Source of the DNA: Paramyrothecium sp. XJ0827 | Lineage: Eukaryota; Ascomycota; Sordariomycetes; Hypocreales; Stachybotryaceae | Assembly (NCBI GenBank): GCA_020881915.1 | Contig: JAJFPB010000007.1 | Coordinates: 1,550,001-1,614,000 of the forward strand | DNA: 64,000 bases | Direction: 5' to 3' | Shown: positions 21,557 to 33,206 of the stretch, one piece after another | Layout: every line of letters starts with the position of its first letter | How positions within the stretch are numbered: position 1 is the first letter of the stretch | Program-made: the position numbers and the translations under genes | The notes under the pieces: model-generated | The model's input: the letters and a program-made list of their open reading frames with translations, nothing else | Told to the model about the DNA's origin: nothing | Database searches by the model: none

Positions 21557-22972
21557 ATGGCAGCCCCCAACAGTTTTGGGGAGCTCGATCTCTCCATAAT
21601 TGGGTTGGCAGCGCAGTACCCGCCCTACTCCCTCAAGCCCGATGCTGTCAAGATACTGGCTGAGAGGTTCTATCCTGAATCGCCTGCGTGAGTGTTCTCA
21701 CCGCCTCAGCGAAGAGTAGCCTGTTGGCGTGTCGCTAACTGGGGAAACACAGCATGAAGAAAGTTCTCGCGATCAACGAATATACAGGCATTGACTCGCG
21801 TTCCTCCATTGGGACTCCGGAACACCCAGTCGTGAACTTTGAGAAGCCCCCGTCAATAGCTGAGCTACATAAAGTCTTCATCAGCGACGGCGTGCCGCTT
21901 GCCGTGAGTGCAGCTCGCAAAGCGATCGCCGAGGCCGGCCTCGACCTGTCGCAAATCACACACATTGTTTCCACGACGTGCACCGACAGCGCCAACCCCG
22001 GGTTTGACCATTTCGTCGCCAAGGGGCTGGGTATTACGCATCAGGTAGAAAAGGTGCTTCTGCATGGCGTGGGCTGCAGTGGCGGTCTGGCCGCCTTGAG
22101 GACCGGCGCGAACTTGGCTCTCGGCCACAAGGCTCGCGGGAAGCCTGCGAGAGTTCTTTGCGTCGCATTGGAGGTCAGCACGACCATGGTGCGCAGCGAA
22201 CTCGAGAGCATCAACGAGCTACAAGAGACGAGGATAGGCGCATGCTTGTTTTCGGACTGCGCAAGCGCGGCGGTGTTGAGCAATGGGATTGGAGAACCTG
22301 CGGAGCCTATATACGAGTTGCTCGGCTGGGACCACAGGATCATCCCGGATACGGAGAACGACCTTGGCTTTGACGCCGATCCCGTCGGTATGTTGAGGCT
22401 AGGAGACAACGCGCATGACAATGTTCGCTGACAATATCACAGGCTGGAAGGTCGTTCTAACACCCCGCGTACCCAAGCTCGCAGGCGCATCGATATTACC
22501 AACCTTCAACGACTTGAAGGCCTCCTTGTCATTACCGTCCGAGTACCAGAACCCGGCCGATTTCGATTGGTGCATGCACCCCGGAGGCGCGACCATCCTG
22601 ACGGGCGCCGAGCGGGCCCTCGGGATCAGCCCGGAGCACATGCGCGCGAGCTACGACACGTACATCAAGCACGGCAACTCGAGCTCGGCCACGATCTTCA
22701 GCGTCATGGACCGCATGCGCAGCAAGGACATGGACGCCCTGGCGCCCGGCGGCCGCGTCCGCGAGTACATTGTCGGCTGCGCCTTCGGCCCGGGCATCTC
22801 GGTCGAGCTGAACGTGCTGCGGCGCAACCTCGAGTACGGCAGCCGCATCAACGGGCTCCAGACGCCGCCCGAGACGGAGAGCGAGGCGAGCGACGACGTG
22901 GCGGACAGCGGCTCGCGGGGGGGCGACGAGGGGTTCATTGCCGAGGCGATGGAGAACCTGGACGTGGATTAG
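21557..22972 (+). CDS. Type III polyketide synthase (chalcone/stilbene synthase-like)
   Basis: Exons are 21557..21687, 21753..22387 and 22443..22972 (431 residues; GTGAGT and GTATGT donors, CTAAC branch in the first intron). The thiolase-fold catalytic triad is intact: Cys152 in GVGCSGG, His301 in WCMHPGG and Asn334 in HGNSSS, almost the same spacing as in Neurospora ORAS. Type III synthases condense malonyl-CoA onto an acyl-CoA starter without an acyl carrier protein; characterised fungal members prefer long-chain fatty acyl-CoA and make alkylresorcylic acids, resorcinols and pyrones. The C-terminal 35 residues or so are an acidic Ser/Glu tail outside the fold. It is followed in the same direction by FAH, a Zn2Cys6 regulator and a P450, which may form a small cluster. 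Product unknown. Confidence 0.96.
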
Positions 22973-23495
22973 ACGGAGGACGCGCATACGTTGCATAAGG
23001 TATGGGAGTACCGGCCACTGTTTTTAGACTATCTCTACACTATGACGATCCAAGATACACCGGCGAGTTTTGTAAATAAACCACCTCGAAATCTCATTCT
23101 TTTCAGTCAGCCAGCCAGCCAGCATAGCTCAAAGAAACCCCGTTTGCAATTGGCGAATAACAGTACGGAGTGATCAAATTGAAGATTGACCAACCATGTT
23201 GCTACTGTGCCGTTCCAGTTCAACTTATGTCCACATTGATGCACAGTGATTCAGCAATGGCAAAGCATGGCAAGACAAGGCAATACTTTCGGCTTGCGTC
23301 GGCCGGCAGTGCGGGGCAGGCGGATCGCATTCCGTTCGGCGGCAGCAGTGTCGCAAGGCTCGGCCATTCTTATAGCTGCACTGTATCAGCCTGCAGTAGA
23401 AACGAAAGGGAACAAAAACTGGCTGCGGTGACAATTCAAGTTTCCAAGACACATAAACTCTCAAAAGCAGGGACAGCAAAACGCAGCAGCTAAGC
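22973..23495. other. Intergenic, type III PKS to FAH
   Basis: 523 bases holding the PKS 3' UTR and the FAH promoter. No other gene is seen. Confidence 0.55.
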
Positions 23496-24898
23496 ATGGA
23501 TCTCAGCCCTTCAGCCCAGTCGTGGGTGCCCGCGGACGAGAGCGGCGACTTCTCGATCCACAACCTGCCCTTTGGCGTCTTCTCTGTGCCGGGTGCGGGG
23601 CACGATGGACCGGCCAGCGCTGAACCCCGTGTGGGCGTCCGCATTGGAGACACAGTCCTCGACCTGAAGGCTTTTACCAAAGACCTGGCTGCTGGGACAT
23701 TGCCCGACACCGAGGCCTGTGCAGCGTGCTTTGGGCAGCCGACTCTCAATGCGTTCGCCGCCAAGGGCCGTAGCGTCCACAGAGCCGTGAGGAGGGACCT
23801 GCAGCGCGTGTTGGTGGAGAACGGCGACCTTTCAGACGTGCTGGAGCAGAACGCGGCGTTGAAGGAGAAAGTCCTGGTGCCGTTTGGAAAGGTCAAGATG
23901 CACCTACCAATGCAGATCGGGGACTACACTGATTTCTACGCGGGCTACCACCATGCTTACAAGATTGGCGTTCTCTTCCGCGGGCCTGAGAACGCCCTCC
24001 AGCCCAACTACGTCCACCTGCCGGTCGGCTACCACGGCCGCTCATCAAGCATCGTGGTGTCTGGAACGCCGATCCGGAGGCCGTGGGGGCAAATCCTCGA
24101 GAACCCTGCTGCCACGCCAAAGCAGCCCATCACAGCGCCTTGCCGCAGGCTGGACTACGAGCTCGAGCTGGGGTGCTTCATCTGCAAGCCCAACGATATG
24201 GGCACCCCCGTCGACGTCAACAACGCCGACGAGCACATCTTCGGGTACGTGCTTCTGAACGATTGGAGCGCGCGGGACATCCAGGCGTGGGAGTACGTCC
24301 CGCTTGGTCCGTTCAACAGCAAGAACTTTGGCTCCACCATCAGCGCGTGGGTCGTGACGGCGGATGCAATGGAGCCGTTCCGAGCTGAACCGTTGGCGAA
24401 CTCGACTTCAGTTCAGGAGTACATGAACGAGACGGAGAAAAGAAGCGTCTTTGACATCAAGTGCGAAATCAGCCTGACAGGTATGCATGAACGCCTCCCT
24501 CTCCCGCTGCTGAAAGACAGAAACCGTTACGCTAACACAGATTTGTCGCGTCGGCTGAAGTCAACGGCCAGACCTCCACCCTGGGCAAGACCAGTTCGCA
24601 AAATCTGCTGTGGTCCTTCCCGCAGATGATCGCCCATCACACCCTTGGTGGCTGCCCGCTGCAGGCAGGGGATCTGCTTGGCTCCGGCACTATCAGCGGG
24701 GCCGAGTCCAACGAGCGCGGTAGTTTGCTCGAGATGACTGAGGGCGGAAAGCAGGACGTCCACCTGCAAGATGGACAAACACGACGTTTCCTGCAGGACG
24801 GTGATACTCTGACGCTCAGGGGCCACTGCGAGAAGGACGGGCGCAGGATAGGTTTCGGTACCTGCGAGGGCAAGGTAGAGGCTGCGATCCAAAAGTGA
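23496..24898 (+). CDS. Fumarylacetoacetase
   Basis: Hydrolyses the C-C bond of fumarylacetoacetate to fumarate and acetoacetate, the last step of tyrosine and phenylalanine degradation. Exons are 23496..24480 and 24561..24898 (440 residues). The intron has a GTATGC donor, a CTAAC branch near 24532 and, as best fits the frame, a GAAG acceptor at 24560 giving KCEISLTVNGQTS. The closer CACAG at 24540 would break the frame. Family residues match the human enzyme: the metal ligand Asp of DYTDFY, catalytic His of YHHAYKIG, Glu pair in LDYELEL, Asp in NDWSARDIQ, Lys in NSKNFG and Glu in SGTISGAES. All active-site positions appear intact. It sits between a type III PKS and a Zn2Cys6 regulator rather than with other tyrosine-catabolic genes. 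Confidence 0.95.
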
Positions 24899-25811
24899 CG
24901 TTGTTGAGCATAACAGGTTGGCAGTAGTATGTACTTGGTAGCGCAGCGCAAAATCCCAGATAAGGTAGTCAATCATCTTGCAGGGTTATACCTCATGGTG
25001 TCCCGTAATAGGAATTCGGCTATGCACGCGTAGCTTCTTGCCCACGTTGCTAATGGAGATTTCGTCGCTTATCACCGGCGGGCATGGGCAATATGCATGA
25101 TTGGGCCGCTCTGTACGCCCCCGGGCGACGAGCTCCATGCGCCTCAAGTTCAAAGGAGCAAGAGTCCGAGCACAGGGATTCGCGTGGTAATGTTGCATCA
25201 GAGGTTCAGCCGCCGCCGCCAAAACGGATACCGCTGAAGAACGAGGGGGGCTGTAAGAGGTAGTTGTGGTGGTTATCCCAGGCGTCGTCGCGCGCCAATC
25301 CTACCCATCCAGGGCATCACGAATCGCGGCCAAGACCAGAAGGGGTGGTCGACTGGAGTTTCAGGGCACGGCGAGCGAGCCAGTGGCAAAGCATCGCGCC
25401 CTGTAGGGAATCGGGGAGGGCAGCGGTGCAAGCGCGGGAGAGGGAGACTTCAGATGAACCACAGCGTCGCATCGTGCGGCTTGCCAACACCATGTCCGAA
25501 CCTGAAATAGACAGGGGATGGATGGGTTGTTGCTGTGTGCGTGCTGCGCTGCGCTGCGCTGCGTTGTGCTGTAGACGTAAAACAAGGAGAAACCGGGCAA
25601 GTCAATGAGCATGACCGGCCTGGAGGCTACGGGGAGGACTAAGGCGTCTTGGGCAGTCACGTGGGCGATCTCCTCCCGCAAACTGGAGGTGGAAGCCAAG
25701 TGCCTGTCAATCGAGCTGAATAATATCGATTCCGTTTGAAGCAAATACGGCTGCTTCCCTCTCGCGAAGGGCCCGTCGTTCCCGAGTCTCCTCGATGGGC
25801 GCTGTCGCATC
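24899..25811. other. Intergenic upstream of the Zn2Cys6 regulator
   Basis: About 910 bases, with a short (TGCGC)n microsatellite at 25542-25565. No gene recognised; expected to hold the regulator's promoter. Confidence 0.55.
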
Positions 25812-28517
25812 ATGGAGCAGATCAACACACAGGTCAGCGACCTGCGCTATCTCGCTCAGGCGCCAGTTGCGCTGAGTGAGACCGCCAGCACCTATGGAAC
25901 ACCGCGACCCCAGCCTCATGGCAGCCCGGGTTCCGCTTCTGTCGGAGACAATTCCGCCCTGCCCATGAGCGACGATGCTGCCAGCAACGGCCTCAAGAGA
26001 AAGTCAACCGACGATGGCACGCTCGCGGGCAAGCAGACGAGGAGCAAAAGGAATCGCGTGAGTCTTCATTTCGGCCCTTCAAGCAAGTCGTCGACGATGC
26101 GCCGGCTGCACCGCACCGCTCGGCGCATTAGCTGAGAAACCGCCTTCGCTAACCGAGGCTAACAACGGGTTCGCCCCTGAGACAGTACATCTCCATTGCC
26201 TGGTAAGCCACGAACCCGCAATTGTCTTTGATATTGTCGCCACTAGGCACTCTTCATGTCTTCAACAGGGCAGGACCCTCAGTCTTCCCGTGGCGCCTCG
26301 GGGTGGTGGGCTGCGAAGATCTTCACCTGAGCTGACTTCTGATCCCAGCAATGAGTGCAAGCGTCGCAAGATCAAGTGCAATGGCGAAACGCCTTGCCAG
26401 CGTTGCGGCAACCTCAACCTGGCCTGCCTCTACGCGCCCAACTGCTGTTCCACCAACTTCAAGGACTCGGATGAATTTAAGCGGGTGACTGCCCAGCTCA
26501 GTCGCATGCAGGACGAGATCAAATGGCTTTCCCAGACAGTCAAGATCCTTCAGACAGACACGAATCGACCTGCGCCCTTGAGTGAACGGGCCGCGACTGC
26601 AGCTTCCTCGGTCGTCACGCGCTCGCCATCCCAAGGCACCGTGAACATGCCGAGACCCGAGGTCTCCCATCACAGGCATGGCTCGTTCAGAGGGCCCACG
26701 AGCCTGGCTTTCAACCTCGATGTAGCCAACTCCACCATCGCCAACATGGGCTACAGGCTTGCCATCGAACCTGAAGAGCAGACCCAGCCATCGGATGACG
26801 GTGAAAATTTACTACCTCCTGGCCAGTTCGACCCCTTGCTAGAGTTCGACAAGGACGAACTCGTGCGTCTGTGCCGCTTGCACGAGGACGAGGTTGGTAT
26901 CATGTATCCCGTCCTCGACATACAGACGGTCATCTCCCACGCCAAGAACTTGTCAGCATACATAGAGTCACTTGGCAGCCAACGGCCGCGCGAACCCATC
27001 AACGATGAGAAAACACTGCAGCTCAAAATGGTCATGTGCTGTGCACTCGTCGTCGAGGGCCACGGCCACAGCGAAAAGGCAGAGAAACTCTACCGAAGTA
27101 TGGAGACCGTCATCAACCGCAAGTTGATGTCAGATCCCAGTGACTTTGTCAACCTACCGCTCCTCGCTCTTCTCGCTGGCTATCGCTTCCTGGCCAATGA
27201 CGAGGTCCTTTCTTGGAGAGTCATTGGCCAGGTGGCACGGCTTTGCCTTGAATTGGGTATCAACCAGCGAATGGGATTGATGTCAATAACGGACGAGGTG
27301 GAACGGAAGAACGCGCTCAGCAGCTTCTGGACCGCATATGTCCTCGACCGTCGGTGGGCATTCGGTACTGGCCTGCCGTACGTCATGCAGGACTCTGATA
27401 TCGATCCTCAATTACCACTACCGGTATGTCAAAACTCTGAGAGACGGGCAAGAAGCACGTCCATACAGCAGCTTACACTTTTTTTTTAGGAGGAATACCC
27501 TTGGCTGGTAGCCATGGTTACTTATGCTCGGCTGTGTGCCAAAGTCTGGCGACAAGTTTCGCACTTTGGGCCAGTGCTTGCGCAGGAGCTCCGCCAAGAA
27601 GAAATAGAGCGTCTCGACCAGGAAATCATGCAGTGGTACGACAGCGTCCCCGACGAGGTCAAGGTCCGTAATTGGGACAAAGACAAGCAAATGACCTCAA
27701 CCCCTTCATATAACCTACAACGCTTGCGGATCTTCACCTACCTGCGACTCAATCAGGTCGGTACTTTCACGTTTAGGGAACCGGCTTTATGTACTGATTT
27801 GTTCTTCAGATTCGCATATGGCTCTACATGCCGTTCTTGCATAGTGCGACCAGCATCATGTCAAATCCCATGCAAGCACAACGGGTGGTTGATTTGGCCA
27901 AGGACACGATCCAATACTTGAGCAACCTCAACAACACGACAAACTTGTACCGCAGATTGCAAGTCTTTTACCACCAGTTCCTGACATCAGCCATATCCGC
28001 CGTGTTTCTTGCCTCCGTACACGCCCCAGTCCGGTTCAGCGCTGTTTGTCGGGAGGAGTTTTACCTTGCTCTGGATCTAGTCAAAGATCTCTCGGCCAAG
28101 AGCTGGGTGTCCAAGCGCCTCTGGCGGACCATTAAGTCCTTGAAGGATGCTGCTCCACGGTTCGGGTTGGATCCCGATGATGACGCACATTCTTCGGCCG
28201 CGCTCGGCATGATTGGGCTTGCCAGGGGCCACGCTACCCCGACAGTCAGCAGCCAATCAGTCTTTCCTCGACCATCAGTGTCTATTCCGGATACCTATCA
28301 GGTGCCTGACGGACCGGTGGATAAAAATGGACAAAGGATCCAGAGCGAAATGTCCAAGATCTTCGAGGGTTACGTAGGGCTGAACGGATTCAACAGCTAC
28401 GGAGGCAGCGAAACCCCAATTGCGCATCCGAACCCCGAACTACCGTCTCCTGGGTCGGGCGGCGTCTTCGCAACACCTAGTAGCACGGTGTTCCCTCACT
28501 TGAGAGAAATGTTTTAG
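25812..28517 (+). CDS. Zn2Cys6 fungal transcription factor
   Basis: Exons are 25812..26057, 26187..26203 (17 nt), 26349..27423, 27490..27756 and 27810..28517 (770 residues). The binuclear zinc cluster is complete only when the 17-nt exon is spliced in: Cys88-x2-Cys91-x6-Cys98-x5-Cys104-x2-Cys107-x6-Cys114, with YISIAC supplied by the micro-exon. A short coiled coil follows (LSRMQDEIKWLSQTVKIL, about 130-147), then the fungal-specific middle homology domain (about 230-560) with LALLAGYRFLANDE and ARLCLELGINQRMG. Donors are GTGAGT, GTAAGC, GTATGT and GTCGGT. Such proteins bind CGG-containing sites and often control the cluster they lie in, so the flanking PKS, FAH and P450 genes are plausible targets by inference only. 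Confidence 0.94.
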
Positions 28518-29265
28518 TTGAGCCACGATGATGCGGCTCGTTGATTCCGCATGTACATACCGGGCGACGAGTCGCCATCGTTGGTGTTTATATAGGCCAT
28601 GTATGAAGCTGATGCTATTCGCGCTTGGGTAAGCGTTAATATCTTATATAGCTTGAGAGATGTGGGGCGTATATGGCTTTTTGGATTAATATGCGATATG
28701 CATCACGATTGACCACACGTTGTGGCTTGGGAATGTCTCGAAACACCGAGTCTTTGTCATGAAACGGAACTGTACTTGTGATTCTGGTTGTGTTGGTGGC
28801 ATGTTGCGATTGATAGCCTCGAGACATGAGTAGAACCGGCCCAAACCAGACGTTCCTGTCATATGAATATCTAGTATAAATACGTCACGCTTAGAAAAGC
28901 GACTGGAAGAGGTCCGGAATGAAGGTTTTCACTCCGGTGTTGAGGCCCGCGGGGCGAATTGAGGTTGGTGTTTCGCTGACCGGGGGTACCCCACAATTGG
29001 CAACGTCAACATCTCACGACTACCTTATGGAGTGAATCATGGCCCGGTTCCACCTACATCAAACGAAACGCCATTTGTAGCCATTGAGACTGATACAGAA
29101 GCCTCCCTCATGCCTTGACGACCAACTCAGTTCGAACTATGAATTAGTATTTGAATTCTTAAGTCTCTGTTTTGTTTGAGCGTCTCCACGGGAATTCTAC
29201 CCGAGGATGTATGAGCATCCCTCGACTATACAGCGAGCCTGACAACGCACTAACCAAAAGCCAGC
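28518..29265. other. Intergenic, regulator to P450
   Basis: About 750 bases, relatively A+T-rich, containing the regulator's 3' UTR and the P450 promoter. Nothing else is recognised. Confidence 0.55.
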
Positions 29266-30831
29266 ATGGCTCTTCTCAATTTGGATCCCAAGTCTCTTGC
29301 ATGGGCGGTAGTAGCATTGATTATAGCAGCGTCCGTGTATGCCTCCACGGGAGGGCAGATCACGAGAGATGGCCAGGCATTGAGGTGAGCATACGTTACC
29401 CGGCCACAGTCCGCCGTCCATTGATAACACTCGCAAAGGAAACCACCCGACACATTGCCACTCCTCGGCAACGGACTCAGGTTCCTGCAGGCGCGCCAGA
29501 AGCTCTTCTCCTGGTTCGCCCGGTGCGAGCGCCAGTTCGGCTATGAAACGCTGCGCATCTCGGTGCCGTCGCTGCCGCCCGGCGTCATCGTCAGCGACCC
29601 GCGGAACCTGGACTTCGTCTTCAGGAACGAGGGCGTCTTCGGCAAGGGCGAGTTCTTCATGCGCCGCTCCAGGGACCTCTTCGGCCACGGCATCATCAAC
29701 GTCGACGGCCCCGCGTGGCGCGCCCAGCGCAAGGCCGGGCTGCACTTCCTCAGCGCGCCGAACCTGCGCGTGCTCACCGAGGTCGCGCTGCCGCGGTACC
29801 TGGGCGAGGCGGTGCGCTTCCTGGAGCGGCGCGCCGACGGGCGCACCGTCGTCGACCTGCAGGCCGTCGTGCACGAGGTCACCACGCAGTTGATGGGCAA
29901 GATGGCGTACAACATGGAGATGCACGCCGACGACGACTTCACCGTTGCCTTCGAGTACGCATCCGGGGCCACGGCGGAGCGCTTCCAGAACCCGCTCTGG
30001 TTCCTCACCGAGCTCGTCACAGGCGCCAGGCTCCGCGCGTCTCTCAAGGTTGTCAAGTCGTACGGCCAGCGCATCGTCGCGAGCGCCGTGGCGGACCGCG
30101 AGGCAGGCAACGGCGCCGTCCCCGACAAGCTCGACGACGTGTCTGGGAGCCTCATCAAGTCCCTCCTCGATGCTATCGGCGACGAGCAGCTTGTCGCCGA
30201 CGCGGCGTTGAACTACCTCTCTGCGGGGAGGGACACGGTCGCGCAGGCACTGACCTGGACATTCTACCTGTTGATCAAGCATCGTTTCGTGGCAGGGAAA
30301 CTACGGAGGTCGATACACGAAGAAGCAGAAGCCGGCGTCAACTCCATCGATATCACCCCCGAAAACCTCACGCCCGCGAAACAAAACTACGCCATGGCCG
30401 TCTTCTACGAATCTCTCCGCCTGTACCCACCCATCCCCTTTGAGATCAAGCAGGCGCAGCAGGCCACCATCCTTCCCGACGGCACCGCGCTCCCCAAGGA
30501 CTCCGTCGTCGTCTTTTGCCCGTGGGCCATGAACCGCTCCACGACGACCTGGGGCCCCGACGCCGACCAGTTCCGCCCGGAGCGGTGGCTCGTGGACGGG
30601 CAGGTCGTCGCCCGCGGCGCGGCCGAGTTCCCCGTCTTCAACGGGGGCGCGCGCCTGTGCCTGGGCAAGAAGATGGCGGAGCTCATCGCGGTGCAGGTCG
30701 TGGCGACCCTGGTGTCGACGTTCGACTTCATGCCGGCGTACGACGGGGAGCGGGTTAGCAAGAGCAGTTTGACGCTGCCCATGGAGGGAGGGCTGCCGGT
30801 GTACGTGAAGAAGCGGTCAAGTGCATCATGA
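29266..30831 (+). CDS. Cytochrome P450, CYP52 clan (fatty-acid/alkane hydroxylase-like)
   Basis: Exons are 29266..29384 and 29439..30831 (503 residues; GTGAGC donor, TGATAAC branch, AAAG acceptor). An N-terminal membrane anchor lies at about 11-27 (LAWAVVALIIAASVYA). After the junction comes KPPDTLPLLGNGLRFLQAR, typical of CYP52-like enzymes. The I-helix oxygen-binding motif is AGRDT, the K-helix ExxR is ESLR in FYESLRLYPP, and the heme loop FNGGARLCLG has the axial Cys447. CYP52-clan enzymes hydroxylate the omega end of alkanes, fatty acids or alkyl chains at the ER. Its place downstream of a type III PKS suggests tailoring of an alkyl side chain, an inference that should be tested. Exon 2 is unusually G+C-rich compared with the regulator gene before it. 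It converges on BUD22, with 55 bases between the stop codons. Confidence 0.94.
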
Positions 30832-30886
30832 TCTGGGAAGGTTGGATTGGATCGGGTTGTTTGAGTATATTTGCCAGACATGCTCG

Positions 30887-32366
30887 CTAATCAAATGTAA
30901 TTTTCTGTCCCGAGAACGCCGCCGTCTTTTCAGAGTCCTTGGCTTTCTTCCTTGCCTCCCAACTAGGATGCAGCGGGCCTTCATCATCCCTCTTCGTCAC
31001 TACAGGAGGCGGCCTCTGCTCCCTTGCCTGGCCCCCATCATGGGTATCTCTGTTGCTCATCAATGGATTCCGAATGCCCTTCTTCCAGGGGGTCCTACGA
31101 CCGCCATCGTCGCCGTCCACCGCACCACGCCTCATGTCCCAGCCCTGATCTCGCCCGCCCTTGCCATTCTTGTTCTCGTTTTGCAGATGCTTCGCCTTCG
31201 CGCCGTACTTCTTCTCCCAAATCGCCTGACGGGCGCGCTGGCCGCGTCGCTTCTTGGGCGGCGCGACGTCGATATCAGAGGCCTCAGATTCGGACCCCGA
31301 GATGTAGCCCCCCATGAGGGAGGGCAGGAAGGTCGAGTCTCTGACGGGTCCAACAACTTGCGACTTCTTCCTCTTCTTATCGTCACTGCTGCTCTTGGCC
31401 TTCTTGGCCGGTGGTGATGGGGAACGATCTGACGTGCCCGAGTCTGCCGCTTCCTCATCCAGCTCGTCGCCAGATTCGGCTTCGGAAGCGGACCCCGAAA
31501 GCGAAATGTCATCTAGGTTGACCGTCTCTTTGCCGCGATATTTTGCGAGTGTCTCCTCGTCAAAATCATCTTCCTCGTCTGACGAAGCCCCTAGCAAGTG
31601 GTCATACTTTGAGACTTCGTCTTCTTCGTCATCTTCTTCGTCATCTTCTTCGTCGTCCTCTGCTTCACTATCCGATTCTCCGGTCGAAAGGCCGCGCTCT
31701 TCATTGTCCGAACTGAATCCCTGGAATTCGGATTCCTCGTCCCACTTTTCATCTTCGTTGACGGGCTCTTGCTTATCGTCAGAAGCATCGGCAGGTGTGT
31801 TCGCCGGTTGCGGTATATCTTCTGCTGCCTTTGCCTCAAAGTCTTTCTTCCTCAACCGCTTTCCCTTCGATGGTGGTGGAACATTGAGCGACGCGCAGAC
31901 CGTGGCGACGGCGCGCTCGATGGCCTGCTTCACATTGTCGCGATTGTATAGCCCGCTCGTGACGTTATGAAGGGCTACTCTCTCCTGCTCGGATAGTTCG
32001 GGCTTGGGCACGCCAGCACGGATTTCGTCAGGTAGATCGGCGGACTCGGCAATGGACTTGACTTTGAGGAGCGATGAATACAGATGAGCCAGCGCAGTTT
32101 GTTGGAGGTCTAATGACTACACTCGGGGTCAGAATCTTCAATTGACGGATTGAAAATATTGTAACAGGGATTTGACATACCTTGAGGACCGTGATCTCTC
32201 GCTCGAGCCGCTCCTTCTTGTCCGTAGTGATGTCGGCGTCGTGCAGTCGCTTGCTCAGACGCTGTCGCTCCCAGCCTTTCGCAACCTTGAGCGATTTGGA
32301 GACATCTTCGTGTGCCTTGTCCAGCTTTTCCTTCAAGCCTGACTCGGATCGCTTTCGTTTCGGCAT
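30887..32366 (-). CDS. BUD22: Bud22-like ribosome biogenesis protein
   Basis: Exons are 32366..32181 and 32116..30887 (471 residues; GTATGT donor, TAG acceptor, phase 0). The N-terminus is a basic coiled-coil region (EKLDKAHEDVSKSLKVAKG and following), joined at the splice to SLDLQQTALAHLYSSLLKVK, the hallmark of the BUD22 domain. A long acidic stretch follows (about 165-290, DEEDDEEDDEEDE), then Lys-rich segments. The C-terminus LHPSWEARKKAK and KITFD matches the end of the BUD22/SRFBP1 family. Yeast Bud22 is a nucleolar factor required for 18S rRNA maturation. It is divergent from the SDR gene at 33207. Confidence 0.92.
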
Positions 32367-33206
32367 TGTGAGGAGGCGGTCTGCTGCAGAGAGGTCGATC
32401 GCAAGAAAAAGTTGGCGAGAAACCGAAGCGTTGCGAAAAATAATTAAGTGCTCGCACTGTAAATGGCGTCGAATGCAAGGGTTGAAAGTATGCCGCTGAT
32501 AGAGCAGTAGTGGGCCAGGACCATTGTTGGAGGGGTACGACCAAGGATGAAAGCACAGTGTGAGTTATCGACAGAATTTCCTGAACCGATAAGATCCAGT
32601 CAGATAAGATACCTTTGGTACCTGGTAGCCCGGGGTCTAAGCCAATTGCACTGGATGAAATCTAGATATGTACATTAAAGATCAGTAGGCCAGCTGATGA
32701 TAGATGATCATTATTTTCCTTCGTTACAAAGAAGCCTGTTGCACGTTAGACAATCGTCTTCAGACAGGAAGCCTTGAACGGCGGCAGCAACGGGACTGTC
32801 AAGCCAAGCTCGGGCCTGGCGGTTCTGCCCTGACATTTCGATACTGGATCTGCCATCTAAGGTAGGTGTTGTAGGAAGCAGCCTACTTTAGTAATTATGG
32901 CGTTGAGAATTCAACAGTTGCTTTATGCAGCTCACTGACGGTTTGACTAAGACGCTGTGGGGGCGGCTATATATCTGACTAGTTTGCGCAGTCAAGATGT
33001 TGCTGGAAAAAAGCGGCTATTGTCGTATAAGTGTCATTCTAGCAGTATCGCAGGGGTAACAGTGGGGTGTAGCTCGCGCGGGGCATGAATGGTTTCGACG
33101 GAGTCATGATGCAGTGCAGCCAGAACATTTTACAGTCCAGATACCACTTTCTGAACTACAATTTCCTGCTCAACAGTTCGCCGGTCCAGATTGCAACATT
33201 CCCAAG
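32367..33206. other. Divergent intergenic region, BUD22 and SDR
   Basis: 840 bases between two outward-facing starts; no gene seen. A reading frame continuous with the SDR runs upstream to a GTG at 33114, but the first ATG is at 33207. Confidence 0.55.

Noticed and set aside
22567..22998. A 143-codon Arg/Gly-rich frame overlapping the PKS
   Set aside because: It is an out-of-frame reading of the G+C-rich last PKS exon.
24481..24540. A shorter FAH intron ending at the CACAG at 24540
   Set aside because: With the GTATGC donor this acceptor shifts the frame and loses the conserved C-terminal half. The GAAG at 24560 restores it.
33114..33206. N-terminal extension of the second SDR from a GTG
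   Set aside because: The first ATG at 33207 gives a normal SDR N-terminus, and the upstream residues do not look conserved.
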